NCBI RefSeq assembly: GCF_000710465.2
Contig: NZ_JAIZ01000669.1
Span: forward strand, 2,972 to 40,573
Source of the DNA: Kitasatospora sp. MBT63
GTDB lineage: Bacteria; Actinomycetota; Actinomycetes; Streptomycetales; Streptomycetaceae
DNA: 37,602 bases
Direction: 5' to 3'
Shown here: positions 1 to 7,754 of the stretch, one piece after another
How the letters are laid out: each line of letters starts with the position of its first letter
How positions within the stretch are numbered: position 1 is the first letter of the stretch
Made by a program: the position numbers and the translations under genes
Notes under the pieces: model-generated
Database searches by the model: none
What the model saw: the letters and a program-made list of their open reading frames with translations, nothing else
Told to the model about the DNA's origin: nothing

Positions 1-1250
1 ACCGCCGCGGCCTGTCCCAGCTGCTGTTCCAGCGCCTCGAACGCGGCCTGCGCCGAGTCGCCGCGGCCCGCCCCCACGGTGCCCTGCAGGGCGGCGTCGT
101 AGTCGCCCGCGGCCTCCGTGTCGGCCGCCTGCCCGTGCCGGGCCTGCCAGGCGTCGAGCTGCCTGCGGGCCTCGTCCAGCGGCCCCGCCGCGCCGGCCGG
201 GGCGAGCTGCCGGGCGCGGCCGAGGGCGCCCCCGGTCCGGTCCGGCTCCTCGCGCCGGCCGGCCAGGTCGGCCAGGACGGTGTCCCACTGCGCGGTGTAC
301 TTGTCGCTGGACCCGCGGGAGACCAGGTTGAGGTTCTCGGCGGCGCGGGCCTGGAGCACCTCGGTCCTGGCCTGGTCGAGGGCGCGCAGCGGCTGCGCGC
401 CCGCGGTGCGGCTGTCGGCCAGCGAGGAGGATGCCGACAGGCCGCCGGCCAGCAGCCAGACCGTGGCGGCCAGCATCGCGCTGGTCGCCGCGACCAGCCC
501 GGGGTTGAACACCCGGTTGGTGCGCCGCAGCAGCAGCACCTGGTGGCGCAGCAGCGCCGCGAGCGTCAGCACGGCGAGGGCGAACGCCGCCCACGGCACC
601 GACCCGGCGTCGTCGTAGTCGGCGTCCAGCCGGGCGGATTCGGCGGCCACCAGCTTCTGCGCGTTCGGCAGCATGGTGTCCTGCATCAGGCCCGAGGCGT
701 ACCGCAGGTAGGCGCCGCCGAGCGGCAGGCCCTGCCGGTCGTTGGCCCGGGCGGTCTCCACCAGCCCCGCGTACTGCGGGAGTTGCTGGTTCAGTTCGGA
801 GATCCAGCGCTGGGTGTCGGCCGAGTCGCCGCCGTGGGCGGCGGCCTGGGCGAGCAGCCGGGCGGCGGTGGCCAGGTCGTCCTGGTAGCGCTGGCGGACG
901 GCCGGCGGCTCGTTGCCGGCCAGCAGGAAGCCGGTGGCCGCGGTGGTGTCCGCGTCCGCCAGCGACCGGTAGATCTCGGCCGTGTCCTGGCTCAACGGCC
1001 CGCTGCGGTGGGCCACCCGGCCCGCGGCGGTGGAACGGTCGGCGACCTGCCAGGCGGCCGCCAGGCCGAACAGCAGGGCCAGCGTGGCCAGGACCGCACC
1101 GGCCAGCCGCAGCCGCCCCGGCGGGTTGTCCACCGCCTGCCGCAGGAACCCGAGCCGGCCCGGCCCGCGTTCCGTCGTGCCGGCTTCCGTCGTGCCGGGC
1201 TCCGCCACCTGCACGGACGCCCGTTCCCCCGCGATCACTGGTGTCGCCAC
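1..1250 (-). CDS. Multi-pass membrane protein of unknown function, N-terminal 416 residues (C terminus beyond left edge)
   Basis: The minus strand is open from a GTG at 1250 to the window edge, with a purine-rich GGGGAGGG stretch about 8 nt upstream as ribosome site. The visible protein has a hydrophilic N terminus of about 47 residues and a hydrophobic helix near residues 48-70 (LRLAGAVLATLALLFGLAAA). A helical extracytoplasmic part of about 145 residues follows, rich in Ala, Gln, Asp and Arg (GNEPPAVRQRYQDDLATAAR). Two more helices lie near 217-235 and 247-267, then a second helical Ala/Gln-rich domain. This layout resembles four-helix-bundle sensor regions, but no catalytic or signalling domain is visible. 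Streptomycetes have similar unnamed membrane proteins; I do not recognise a function. It is divergent from the nucleosidase gene across about 240 nt. Confidence 0.75.
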   Translation of the reverse strand, partial: MATPVIAGERASVQVAEPGTTEAGTTERGPGRLGFLRQAVDNPPGRLRLAGAVLATLALLFGLAAAWQVADRSTAAGRVAHRSGPLSQDTAEIYRSLADADTTAATGFLLAGNEPPAVRQRYQDDLATAARLLAQAAAHGGDSADTQRWISELNQQLPQYAGLVETARANDRQGLPLGGAYLRYASGLMQDTMLPNAQKLVAAESARLDADYDDAGSVPWAAFALAVLTLAALLRHQVLLLRRTNRVFNPGLVAATSAMLAATVWLLAGGLSASSSLADSRTAGAQPLRALDQARTEVLQARAAENLNLVSRGSSDKYTAQWDTVLADLAGRREEPDRTGGALGRARQLAPAGAAGPLDEARRQLDAWQARHGQAADTEAAGDYDAALQGTVGAGRGDSAQAAFEALEQQLGQAAA

Positions 1251-1482
1251 CGCCCCGCCCTCCCCTGTGGCCGCCCCGCGCGCGGGGCCGGACCCGATGC
1301 CAGCAGTATGTCTGCGGGCACCGACGAGTACACGTGAGTTGTGCCGGACTTGAGCTTCGGGCCGGTCCGCCCGCCGCTCGGGCCGCCGGGCCGGGGCCGT
1401 TGCCGCTCCGCCTGCTGTCGACGCGGTGCCACCCCCCGGTGGTTCCGCCCCCTGGCCATCGCCCCTCCCTCGGCGCCCTGCG

Positions 1483-1488
1483 TAGCAT
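1483..1488 (+). promoter_or_regulatory. Candidate -10 element (TAGCAT) for the nucleosidase gene
   Basis: TAGCAT fits the streptomycete -10 pattern TAnnnT and ends 7 nt before the ATG at 1496. Transcription would therefore begin at or next to the start codon (leaderless). No convincing -35 box or ribosome site is seen. Confidence 0.4.
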
Positions 1489-1495
1489 GGGGCGC

Positions 1496-2068
1496 ATGCA
1501 ACTGATCGGTACCGTCGCCGCTGACCGCCCGCTGCTCGTCGTCGCAGTCCAGGAGGAGGCGGCCCACCTCGACGGCCGCTTCCCGGTCCTGCTCACCGGG
1601 ATGGGGAAGATCAACGCGACCGCCGCGCTGGCGACCGTGCTGGCCCGCGGCGACCGCCCGTCCGAGATCGTCAACCTCGGGACCGCCGGTGCGCTGAAGT
1701 CCGGCTGGGCGGGCACCCACCAGGTGACCCGGGTGCTGCAGCACGACCTCGACGCCCGGGTGCTGCGGCAGCTGACCGGCCGCAGCTTCGGCGGCCCGAT
1801 CGAGCTCGGCGACGGTCCGGGTCCGGTGCTCGCCACCGGTGACCTGTTCGTCTCCGACCCCGAGGCCCGCGACCGGCTGGCGCAGAGCGCCGACCTGGTC
1901 GACATGGAGGGTTACGCACTGGCCAACGTGGCCGAGCGGGCCGGGGTGCCGATCCGGCTGATCAAGCACGTCAGCGACGAGGCCGGCGCGGGCGCCGACC
2001 GGACCTGGCGCGAGTCGGTGGACGACTGCGCGAAGATCCTCGCCGACTGGGCCCGCACCCGGCTCTGA
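1496..2068 (+). CDS. Nucleosidase of the purine-nucleoside phosphorylase/MTA-SAH nucleosidase superfamily
   Basis: This 190-residue protein has the hallmarks of the PNP/UDP (MTA/SAH nucleosidase) fold. The N-terminal strand runs into VLLTGMGKINATAA, VNLGTAGALKSG is the glycine-rich loop, and LVDMEGYALANVAERAGVP contains the Glu that normally holds the ribose hydroxyls. IKHVSDEAG supplies the Asp expected to protonate the leaving base. It should hydrolyse the N-glycosidic bond of a nucleoside; the exact substrate (methylthioadenosine, S-adenosylhomocysteine or another) cannot be read from the sequence. It is shorter than typical MtnN (about 230 residues). The start was set at 1496 because a -10-like TAGCAT ends 7 nt before it; an in-frame ATG at 1487 lies inside that element. 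It stands alone on the plus strand and converges with the PH-like gene. Confidence 0.85.
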   Translation: MQLIGTVAADRPLLVVAVQEEAAHLDGRFPVLLTGMGKINATAALATVLARGDRPSEIVNLGTAGALKSGWAGTHQVTRVLQHDLDARVLRQLTGRSFGGPIELGDGPGPVLATGDLFVSDPEARDRLAQSADLVDMEGYALANVAERAGVPIRLIKHVSDEAGAGADRTWRESVDDCAKILADWARTRL

Positions 2069-2112
2069 CCGGTGGCCGGCCCGGCACCCCGGCGCCCTCG
2101 GCCGCGTCCGGC

Positions 2113-2535
2113 TCAGGCCGCGATCTGCTCGCCGGTCAGGGCCGGGACGAACTGGTCCAGTTCGGCCCGCCAGTAGCGGGCGACGTTGAGCCGGGTCGGC
2201 TTCTGGTCGCCCGGGAAGCTGAACCGCAGCGAGCTCCACAGGGTCCGCCGCCGTACGTCGCCGACCAGGCCGCGGGCCTGCTCCAGCGGGATGACGTGGA
2301 CCAGTTCCTTGGGCTTGTTGGCCAGCCGGCCGGCCCGGTGCACCACGACCACGCGCTCGGTCAGCGTGACGAAGTAGTACTTCACGAAGAACTGGCCGAT
2401 CAGGCCCAGCTCGTTCATGATCCACGGGCTGGGCCCGGTGATGGTGTGGAAGGTGACCACGGGGCGGTCGTTCGGCTCGATCGCTGCGATCGCCTGGGCG
2501 ACCTGCTCCTGCATGGTGGACTTGCGGATCGCCAT
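2113..2535 (-). CDS. Conserved hypothetical protein, PH-like fold, 140 residues
   Basis: The frame is open far upstream, but the start at 2535 (MAIRKSTMQEQ) is favoured by an AGGAG 10 nt before it and by loss of coding character beyond it. An N-terminal helix (MQEQVAQAIAAIEPNDRPV) leads into a run of beta strands: FFVKYYFVTLTERVVVVHRA, then LVHVIPLEQARGLVGDVRRR and SSLRFSFPGDQKPTRLNVAR, ending in a helix (YWRAELDQFVPAL). Alternating strands with a C-terminal helix are typical of small bacterial PH-like proteins. There is no signal peptide, membrane segment or catalytic motif. Function unknown; it appears monocistronic. Confidence 0.8.
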   Translation of the reverse strand: MAIRKSTMQEQVAQAIAAIEPNDRPVVTFHTITGPSPWIMNELGLIGQFFVKYYFVTLTERVVVVHRAGRLANKPKELVHVIPLEQARGLVGDVRRRTLWSSLRFSFPGDQKPTRLNVARYWRAELDQFVPALTGEQIAA

Positions 2536-2673
2536 CTGGCGTGTGCTCCTGGGCTGTTCGGGCACCGGAGGCGGTGCTGCTCGGAGCGGGGACAGTACCG
2601 GTGGTCGAACACCTGCCTCAATGGCCAAAGCGGGCATCTTGCCGGAACATCCAAAATTCATCCGGCCGCAACC

Positions 2674-2699
2674 GGGCGGTGGGGTGTCACCCACCGTCC
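2674..2699 (-). terminator. Hairpin downstream of the isochorismatase-family gene
   Basis: GGGCGGTGGG pairs with CCCACCGTCC (10 bp including one G-U) around the loop GTGTCA. It lies 44 nt beyond the hydrolase stop. There is no U-tract, as is usual in streptomycetes. Confidence 0.5.
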
Positions 2700-2742
2700 C
2701 GGGTGCGGCCGGACGGACCCTCGCGGCACTTCCGGCGGACCG

Positions 2743-3354
2743 TCAGCCGACGGTGACCGGCCGCGCGGCGGCCGCCAGCACCGCCTCGGTGGTGACCACC
2801 TTGGCGAAGCGCATGGTGTGCAGGGCGGCCGCGGTGGCCCGGGAGAGCTCGGCGGCCGGGATCGACTCGCCGTCCGGGCCGGCCATCGCGAAGGTGTGCA
2901 TCGCGTCGATCGGGAAGATCACGTCGTAGCCGAGGTTGCCGCCCATCCGCGCGGTGGTCTCGTTGCACACGTTGGTCATGATCCCGACCGTCACCAGCTG
3001 GGAGGCGCCCCGCGCCCGGAGCCAGGCGTCCAGGTCCGGGGTGCCGTAGAAGGCGCTGTTGACGGTCTTGGTGACGTGCAGGTCCGGGGTGACGGCGGCC
3101 GCCACCGGCTTCAGCTCGTAGCCCGGCGTGCCGGGGGTCAGCGGGCCGCTCGCGGAACGGTGCTGCACCGTCACCACCGGACGTCCGGTCGCCTGCCAGA
3201 CCTCGATCAGCTCGCCGATCCGCTGCTCGGCGCCGGGGTTGTCCCGCTCGCCCCAGTACTCGTGGTCCTCGAAGCCCTGCTGGACGTCGATCACCACCAG
3301 GACGGCGTCGGCGGCGAGTTCGAGCGGGGCGTTGAATGCGCTGGTGTTCGTCAT
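2743..3354 (-). CDS. Isochorismatase-family cysteine hydrolase
   Basis: This 203-residue protein belongs to the isochorismatase/nicotinamidase superfamily of single-domain alpha/beta hydrolases that cleave amides or vinyl ethers. The catalytic triad can be placed: Asp23 in LVVIDVQQGF, Lys96 in HVTKTVNSAF and Cys130 in GIMTNVCNETTARMGGNLGY, where a cis-peptide normally precedes the nucleophile. The triad plus VVTVQHRS supports an active enzyme. The nicotinamidase-type metal ligands are not obvious, so nicotinamidase is not favoured. ATG at 3354 is the start. It is divergent from a GlxA-type regulator with only 71 bp between the starts, suggesting that regulator controls it. The substrate is unknown. 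Confidence 0.87.
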   Translation of the reverse strand: MTNTSAFNAPLELAADAVLVVIDVQQGFEDHEYWGERDNPGAEQRIGELIEVWQATGRPVVTVQHRSASGPLTPGTPGYELKPVAAAVTPDLHVTKTVNSAFYGTPDLDAWLRARGASQLVTVGIMTNVCNETTARMGGNLGYDVIFPIDAMHTFAMAGPDGESIPAAELSRATAAALHTMRFAKVVTTEAVLAAAARPVTVG

Positions 3355-3413
3355 GGCTCCATCCTGCGGGCGGCGCCCGCCCCGCCGTGATGGGCAGAAA
3401 TGACTACCATCGA

Positions 3414-3419
3414 TATGAT
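3414..3419 (+). promoter_or_regulatory. Candidate -10 element (TATGAT) for the GlxA-type regulator
   Basis: TATGAT, one base from the TATAAT consensus, ends 6 nt before the ATG at 3426, so the mRNA probably begins at the start codon. It overlaps the short palindrome ATCGAT in a 71-bp divergent gap, so one protein could control both directions. Confidence 0.55.
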
Positions 3420-3425
3420 CCTGCC

Positions 3426-4385
3426 ATGCGCACCGTGGGCTGTCCGATCTTCGACGGGGTACGGGCCTTCGACTACGCCGTGATCGGCGAGGTCTGGTCC
3501 AACCGGCTCTCCCCGACCGGCCTGCCCGTCTTCGACCTGCGGGTCTGCGGGCCCGACCGGCAGCCGGTCCGGCTCGGCGGCGGCCTCGAACGCCGGCCCG
3601 ACGACGAGTTCCCCGGCCTGCTCGACTGCGACCTGATCGTCGTCCCCGGCGTCACCGACCCGTTCGCACCCGCCGACCCCCGGCTGCTCGACGTGCTGCG
3701 CGAGGCCCACACCCGGGGCATCCCGGTCGCCTCGCTGTGCGCCGGCGCGTTCGTCCTCGCCGAGGCCGGCCTGCTGGACGGCCGCAGGGCCACCACCCAC
3801 TGGTGGCTCACCGACGACCTGGCCCGGCTCCACCCGGCGGTGAGTGTCGACCCCGAGGTGCTGTTCACCGGCGACGGCGAGGTCTGGACCTCGGCCGGCG
3901 TCGCCGCCGGCATCGACCTGTGCCTGCACCTGGTGCGCACCGCCCACGGCCAGCAGACCGCCGCCGCCATCGCCCGCTCGATGGTCACGGCCCCGTTCCG
4001 GTCCGGCGGACAGGCCCAGTTCATCCCCTCCCCGGTCCCGGTGGCCGACGCCGACGACCCGCTCGGCGCCGTGCGCACCACCGTGCTCGGCGAACTCGAC
4101 ACCCCCTGGACGGTGGCCCGGATGGCCCGCCTCGCGGTGATGTCGGAACGCACCTTCGCCCGCCGCTTCGCCGCCGCCACCGGCAGCCCGCCACTGCGCT
4201 GGCTGCTGGAACAGCGGGTACTGGCCGCCCAGCGGCTGCTGGAAGAGAGCGACCTGCCGGTCGACGAGATCGCCGTCCGCTGCGGCTTCGGCTCCGCCGT
4301 CTCGCTGCGCCCGGTGTTCACCCGCCGGGTCGGCCTCGCCCCGCGGGAGTACCGGCGCTCCTTCCGGGGCCGCGATCAGGCCTGA
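3426..4385 (+). CDS. GlxA-family transcriptional regulator (DJ-1/PfpI domain plus AraC-type HTH)
   Basis: 319 residues in two parts. Residues 1 to about 170 form a DJ-1/PfpI amidotransferase-like sensor domain, with strands VGCPIFDG and DLIVVPGV and the nucleophile elbow ASLCAGAFVLAEAGLLDGRR, which keeps the Cys. Residues from about 215 form a double AraC helix-turn-helix (WTVARMARLAVMSERTFARR, then LPVDEIAVRCGFGSAVSLRP and FTRRVGLAPREYRRSF). Family members act as cytoplasmic activators or repressors; the ligand is generally unknown. The start is the ATG after the -10-like TATGAT, so the message is probably leaderless, and no ribosome site is seen. It is divergent from an isochorismatase-family hydrolase, its likely target, and ends before a pair of strong hairpins. 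Confidence 0.9.
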   Translation: MRTVGCPIFDGVRAFDYAVIGEVWSNRLSPTGLPVFDLRVCGPDRQPVRLGGGLERRPDDEFPGLLDCDLIVVPGVTDPFAPADPRLLDVLREAHTRGIPVASLCAGAFVLAEAGLLDGRRATTHWWLTDDLARLHPAVSVDPEVLFTGDGEVWTSAGVAAGIDLCLHLVRTAHGQQTAAAIARSMVTAPFRSGGQAQFIPSPVPVADADDPLGAVRTTVLGELDTPWTVARMARLAVMSERTFARRFAAATGSPPLRWLLEQRVLAAQRLLEESDLPVDEIAVRCGFGSAVSLRPVFTRRVGLAPREYRRSFRGRDQA

Positions 4386-4421
4386 CCGGGGACGGCCCCG
4401 CCGTGGCCCCTGGAGACGGGT

Positions 4422-4473
4422 ACCCGCCGCCGGCGCCGGGGGTGTGCGGACCCCGGTGGCGCCGGCGGCGGGT
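4422..4473. terminator. Strong bidirectional terminator between the GlxA-type regulator and csnK
   Basis: A perfect 16-bp stem, 4422-4437 with 4458-4473, is continued inside by a GGGGT/ACCCC stem. It sits between two convergent genes and can stop transcription from either side. Confidence 0.8.
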
Positions 4474-4481
4474 GGTTCGGG

Positions 4482-4513
4482 CGGGTGGTCCGGGCGGGGC
4501 CGCGGACCACCCG
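4482..4513 (-). terminator. Second hairpin just after csnK
   Basis: An 11-bp perfect stem (4482-4492 with 4503-4513, 10-nt loop) begins 3 nt after the csnK stop. With the neighbouring hairpin it makes a tandem terminator. Confidence 0.65.
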
Positions 4514-4516
4514 GGT

Positions 4517-5533
4517 TCAGGCGGCGACCGGGGTGGTGGTCGGGTACGCGGCCCGCAGGCGGTGCTGGATCTCGGGGCCCGCGCCGAGGTGGTCGAGGCC
4601 GAGCAGGGCGGCGCCGAGCACCGGCGGGGCGACCACGATCCGGGTCTCGGCGAGCGGGGCGGCCGCGGCCAGCCGGGCCGTGAGGTTGTCGATCAGCAGC
4701 GGGTGGCGGGCCGCCAGCACACCGCCGCCGAGCACCACGGGGGTGGGTTCGCCCAGCAGGCCGAGCCGGGTGAGGGCGACGACGGCCAGCCGGGCGATCT
4801 CGTCGGCCTGCCGGTCGACCAGGTCGAGCGAGGTCCGGTCGCCGGCCTCCGCGGCGGCGAACAGCACCCGGACGATCTCGTGCAGCCGCCCCCGGTCCAG
4901 CCCGCCGAGGTGCATGGTCTCGGCGACGGCGGTGGCGCTCGGCAGTCCGAAATGCCGGGCGATGGCGCCGGCGAGCGCGGTGGGCCCGCCGCGGCCGTCC
5001 TCGGCGCGGGTGGCGTGCCACATCGCCTCGGCGGCCAGCCCGCCGCCGCCGCCCCAGTCGCCGGTGAGGTGGCCGAGCGCGGGGAAGCGGGCGGTGCGCC
5101 CGTCCGGCAGCAGGCCGACGCAGTTGATGCCGGCGCCGCAGACCACGGCGACCCCGCGCGGGCCGTCGGTGCCGGCCCGCAGCAGACCGAAGGTGTCGTT
5201 GGCGACGTGGCCGGTCAGCCCCCAGCGCCGGGCCTCGATGGCGGCCTGCAGCCGCTGTTCCTCGATCGGCAGGTCGGCGTTGGCAAGGCACGCGCTGACG
5301 TGCGTGGTGAACGGGGTGCCCGGTCTCAGCCCGGCCTGCAGGGCGGCCTCCTCGACCAGCGGGCCGAGCCCGTCGACGGCCTGTTCGGCGCCGTCGAGCT
5401 GGGGCTGGAAGCCGCCGCCGCGGGCCGAGCCGAGGACGGTGCCGTCCGCGGAGACCAGGGCGACGTCGGTCTTGCTGTTCCCGGCGTCGATGGCGAGGAC
5501 GCCGGGGAGCTGTTCCTCCTGACGGTGGTTCAT
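4517..5533 (-). CDS. csnK: Sugar kinase of the BadF/BadG/BcrA/BcrD ATPase family (N-acetylglucosamine-kinase-like), CsnK
   Basis: This 338-residue ASKHA-fold kinase carries phosphate-1 motif LAIDAGNSKTDVALV near residues 12-26, adenosine-side glycine loops (GVAVVCGAGIN, LTGDWGGGGGLAAEA) and VVLGGGVLAA near the C terminus. The family includes eukaryotic and bacterial N-acetylglucosamine and glucosamine kinases. As last gene of a csn-type operon it probably phosphorylates glucosamine or glucosamine oligosaccharides entering through CsnEFG, feeding amino-sugar metabolism. ATG at 5533 has a GGGGGGA site 5-6 nt upstream. It follows csnH by 38 nt in the same direction. Kinase activity is well supported; the exact sugar is inferred from operon order. 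Confidence 0.87.
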   Translation of the reverse strand: MNHRQEEQLPGVLAIDAGNSKTDVALVSADGTVLGSARGGGFQPQLDGAEQAVDGLGPLVEEAALQAGLRPGTPFTTHVSACLANADLPIEEQRLQAAIEARRWGLTGHVANDTFGLLRAGTDGPRGVAVVCGAGINCVGLLPDGRTARFPALGHLTGDWGGGGGLAAEAMWHATRAEDGRGGPTALAGAIARHFGLPSATAVAETMHLGGLDRGRLHEIVRVLFAAAEAGDRTSLDLVDRQADEIARLAVVALTRLGLLGEPTPVVLGGGVLAARHPLLIDNLTARLAAAAPLAETRIVVAPPVLGAALLGLDHLGAGPEIQHRLRAAYPTTTPVAA

Positions 5534-5571
5534 CGGTTCCCCCCAGGGTGGTGCGCGGTGGTCATCTGCCC

Positions 5572-6861
5572 TCACGCCCAGCTCAGGTGGGGGCGGTTGT
5601 GGGCGATCAGCCGGTCGGTGAGCCGCTCGGCCAGGTCGAACTGCCCCACCAGCGGGTGGGCGAGCAGCGCGTCGAAGACCCGGTCGCGGCCGCCTTCCAG
5701 CGCGGCGTCCAGGGCGAGCCGCTCGTACGCGGTGACGCCCGCGATCAGGCCGGCGTACAGCGGTTCGACCGGCCGCTGGGGGAGCGGGCGCACGCCCGCG
5801 GGGTCGACCTCGGCGGGGACCTCGATCACCGCGTCGTCGGGCAGGAACGGCAGGATGCCGTCGTTGCGGGTGTTGACGACCTGGACGCTGGTGCCGCCGC
5901 CGGTGCCGAGCAGGGCGGAGATCAGCTGGACGGCGGCCTCGGAGTAGAACGCGCCGCCGCGCTTGCCGAGCAGTTCGGGCTTGGTGTCAAGGGCCGGGTC
6001 GGCGTACATCTCCAGCAGCTGCCGTTCGATGGCCGCGACCTCGGCCGCGCGCGAGCCGGTGGCCTTGAGCTCCTCCACCACCTGGTCGTGCTGGTAGAAG
6101 TAGCGCAGGTAGTAGGAGGGCACCACGCCGAGGCGGCGGATCACCGGCAGCGGCAGGTGCAGGTCCTCGGCGATCTGCCCGCCGAAGCCGGCCAGCAGGT
6201 CGGGCAGCACCTCGCGGCCGCCGGTGGCGCCGGGCGCGTCCAGCAGGGTGACGCCGCGCTCCCAGGTGAGGTGGTTGAGCCCGACGTGGTCCAGGCGCAC
6301 CAGCTCCGGGTCCACGCCCAGGTGGGCGGCGAACTTCCGCTGGAAGCCGATGGCGACGTTGCACAGGCCGACGGCCTTGTGGCCGGCCTGCTGCAGGGCC
6401 CGGGTGACGATGCCGACCGGGTTGGTGAAGTCGACGATCCAGGCGCCGGGGCTGGCCCGGCGGACCTGCTCGGCGATGTCGAGCACCACCGGGACGGTGC
6501 GCAGCGCCTTGGCGAGGCCGCCGGCGCCGGTGGTCTCCTGGCCGACGCAGCCGCACTCCAGCGGCCAGGTCTCGTCCTCGTTCCTGGCGGCCTGCCCGCC
6601 GACCCGCAGTTGCAGCAGGACGGCGTCGGCGCCCTGGACCCCGTCGGCGACCCGGGTGGCGGTGGTGACGGTGGCGGGGTGGCCCTGCTTGGCGAAGATC
6701 CGGCGGGCCAGGCCCGCGATCAGCTCCAGCCGGTCGGCGGCCGGGTCGATCAGGACGAGTTCGCCGACCGGGAGGGTGTCCCTCAGCCGGGCGAAGCCGT
6801 CGATCAGCTCCGGGGTGTACGTGGAACCGCCGCCGACGATTGCCAACTTCAGTGCGGACAT
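5572..6861 (-). CDS. csnH: Family 4 glycoside hydrolase (NAD- and metal-dependent), CsnH
   Basis: 429 residues with the GH4 pattern. A Rossmann NAD site GGGSTYTPEL is at 10-19, QETTGAGGLAKALR near 108-121, and DFTNPVGIV near 144. The metal ligands Cys167 (GLCNVAIG) and His197 (DHVGLNHLTW) are present, as is SYYLRYFY. GH4 enzymes cleave by oxidation at C3 and beta-elimination, and many need a 6-phosphorylated substrate. Here uptake is by an ABC transporter, which does not phosphorylate, so either CsnK acts first or this enzyme accepts free glucosaminides. Its ATG shares one base with the csnG stop (TGATG), showing translational coupling. The family is certain; the chitosan-oligosaccharide role is inferred from gene order. 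Confidence 0.9.
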   Translation of the reverse strand: MSALKLAIVGGGSTYTPELIDGFARLRDTLPVGELVLIDPAADRLELIAGLARRIFAKQGHPATVTTATRVADGVQGADAVLLQLRVGGQAARNEDETWPLECGCVGQETTGAGGLAKALRTVPVVLDIAEQVRRASPGAWIVDFTNPVGIVTRALQQAGHKAVGLCNVAIGFQRKFAAHLGVDPELVRLDHVGLNHLTWERGVTLLDAPGATGGREVLPDLLAGFGGQIAEDLHLPLPVIRRLGVVPSYYLRYFYQHDQVVEELKATGSRAAEVAAIERQLLEMYADPALDTKPELLGKRGGAFYSEAAVQLISALLGTGGGTSVQVVNTRNDGILPFLPDDAVIEVPAEVDPAGVRPLPQRPVEPLYAGLIAGVTAYERLALDAALEGGRDRVFDALLAHPLVGQFDLAERLTDRLIAHNRPHLSWA

Positions 6862-7751
6862 CAGCCCTTGACCCCTGTCAGTGTGACGCCTTCGATGAAG
6901 GCCTTCTGCGCGAAGAAGAACAGCACGAGCACCGGGGCCGTCACGAGCAGCGTGGCGGCCATGGTGAGGTTCCAGTTGGTGTGGTGGGCGCCCTTGAACG
7001 ACTCCAGGCCGTAGCTGAGCGTCCAGGCGCCGGCGTTCTCGCTGGCGTAGATCTGCGGGCCGAAGTAGTCGTTCCAGCAGTAGAAGAACTGGAACAGCGC
7101 GACCGCCGCGATGGCGGGCTTCGCCATCGGCAGCACCACCCGCAGCAGGGTCCGCAGGTCGCCGCAGCCGTCGATCCGGGCGGCCTCCAGGTACTCCCTG
7201 GGGATGGTCAGCAGGAACTGCCGGAGCAGGAAGATGGAGAACGCGTCGCCGAAGGCCATCGGGATGATCAGTGGCCAGAGCGAGCCGGTCAGGTGCAGCT
7301 GCTTGGCCCAGAACAGGTACATCGGGATGACGGTGACCTGCGGGGGCAGCATCATCATCGAGATGACCGCCATCAGGGCCAGGTTGCGGCCGCGGAAGCG
7401 GAACTTGGCCAGCGCGTAGGCGACCGGGAGGCTGGAGACCACGGTCAGCGCGGTGCCGGCGGCGGCGTACAGCAGGGTGTTGCGCCACCAGCTGAGGAAG
7501 CCCGGGGTCTGCCAGACCTTGCTGTAGTTGCCCCAGTGCCACTCGGTGGGCCACAGGTCGGCGGTGAGCGCCTGCCGGTCCGACATCACCGAGGTGAGCA
7601 GCACGAAGACGAAGGGCAGCAGGAAGAACAGCGCGGCGGCGATGGCCAGCGAGTGCACGGCCACCCAGTGCAGGGCGGCGCGGCGCCGGGCCACCTTGGC
7701 GGCGGCGGACCCGGCCCGTACGGGCAGGCGTACGGCGGAAGTGAGGGTCAT
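6861..7751 (-). CDS. csnG: Carbohydrate ABC transporter permease (MalG-like), CsnG
   Basis: 296 residues with six predicted membrane helices, the first being LAIAAALFFLLPFVFVLLTS. The cytoplasmic EAA loop is EAARIDGCGDLRTLLRVVLP, which contacts the shared ATPase. It is the second permease of a CUT1-type sugar importer with CsnE and CsnF. No ATPase gene lies in the operon. CUT1 importers of streptomycetes commonly borrow the distant multitask ATPase MsiK, and that is the likely energy source here. ATG at 7751 is 3 nt after the csnF stop. Confidence 0.92.
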   Translation of the reverse strand: MTLTSAVRLPVRAGSAAAKVARRRAALHWVAVHSLAIAAALFFLLPFVFVLLTSVMSDRQALTADLWPTEWHWGNYSKVWQTPGFLSWWRNTLLYAAAGTALTVVSSLPVAYALAKFRFRGRNLALMAVISMMMLPPQVTVIPMYLFWAKQLHLTGSLWPLIIPMAFGDAFSIFLLRQFLLTIPREYLEAARIDGCGDLRTLLRVVLPMAKPAIAAVALFQFFYCWNDYFGPQIYASENAGAWTLSYGLESFKGAHHTNWNLTMAATLLVTAPVLVLFFFAQKAFIEGVTLTGVKG

Positions 7752-7754
7752 GGC

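Noticed and set aside
2069..2112. Possible terminator between the nucleosidase and the PH-like gene
   Set aside because: CCGGTGGCCGG/CGGCACCCCGG pairing is imperfect; in a 44-bp GC-rich gap it is not distinguishable from chance.
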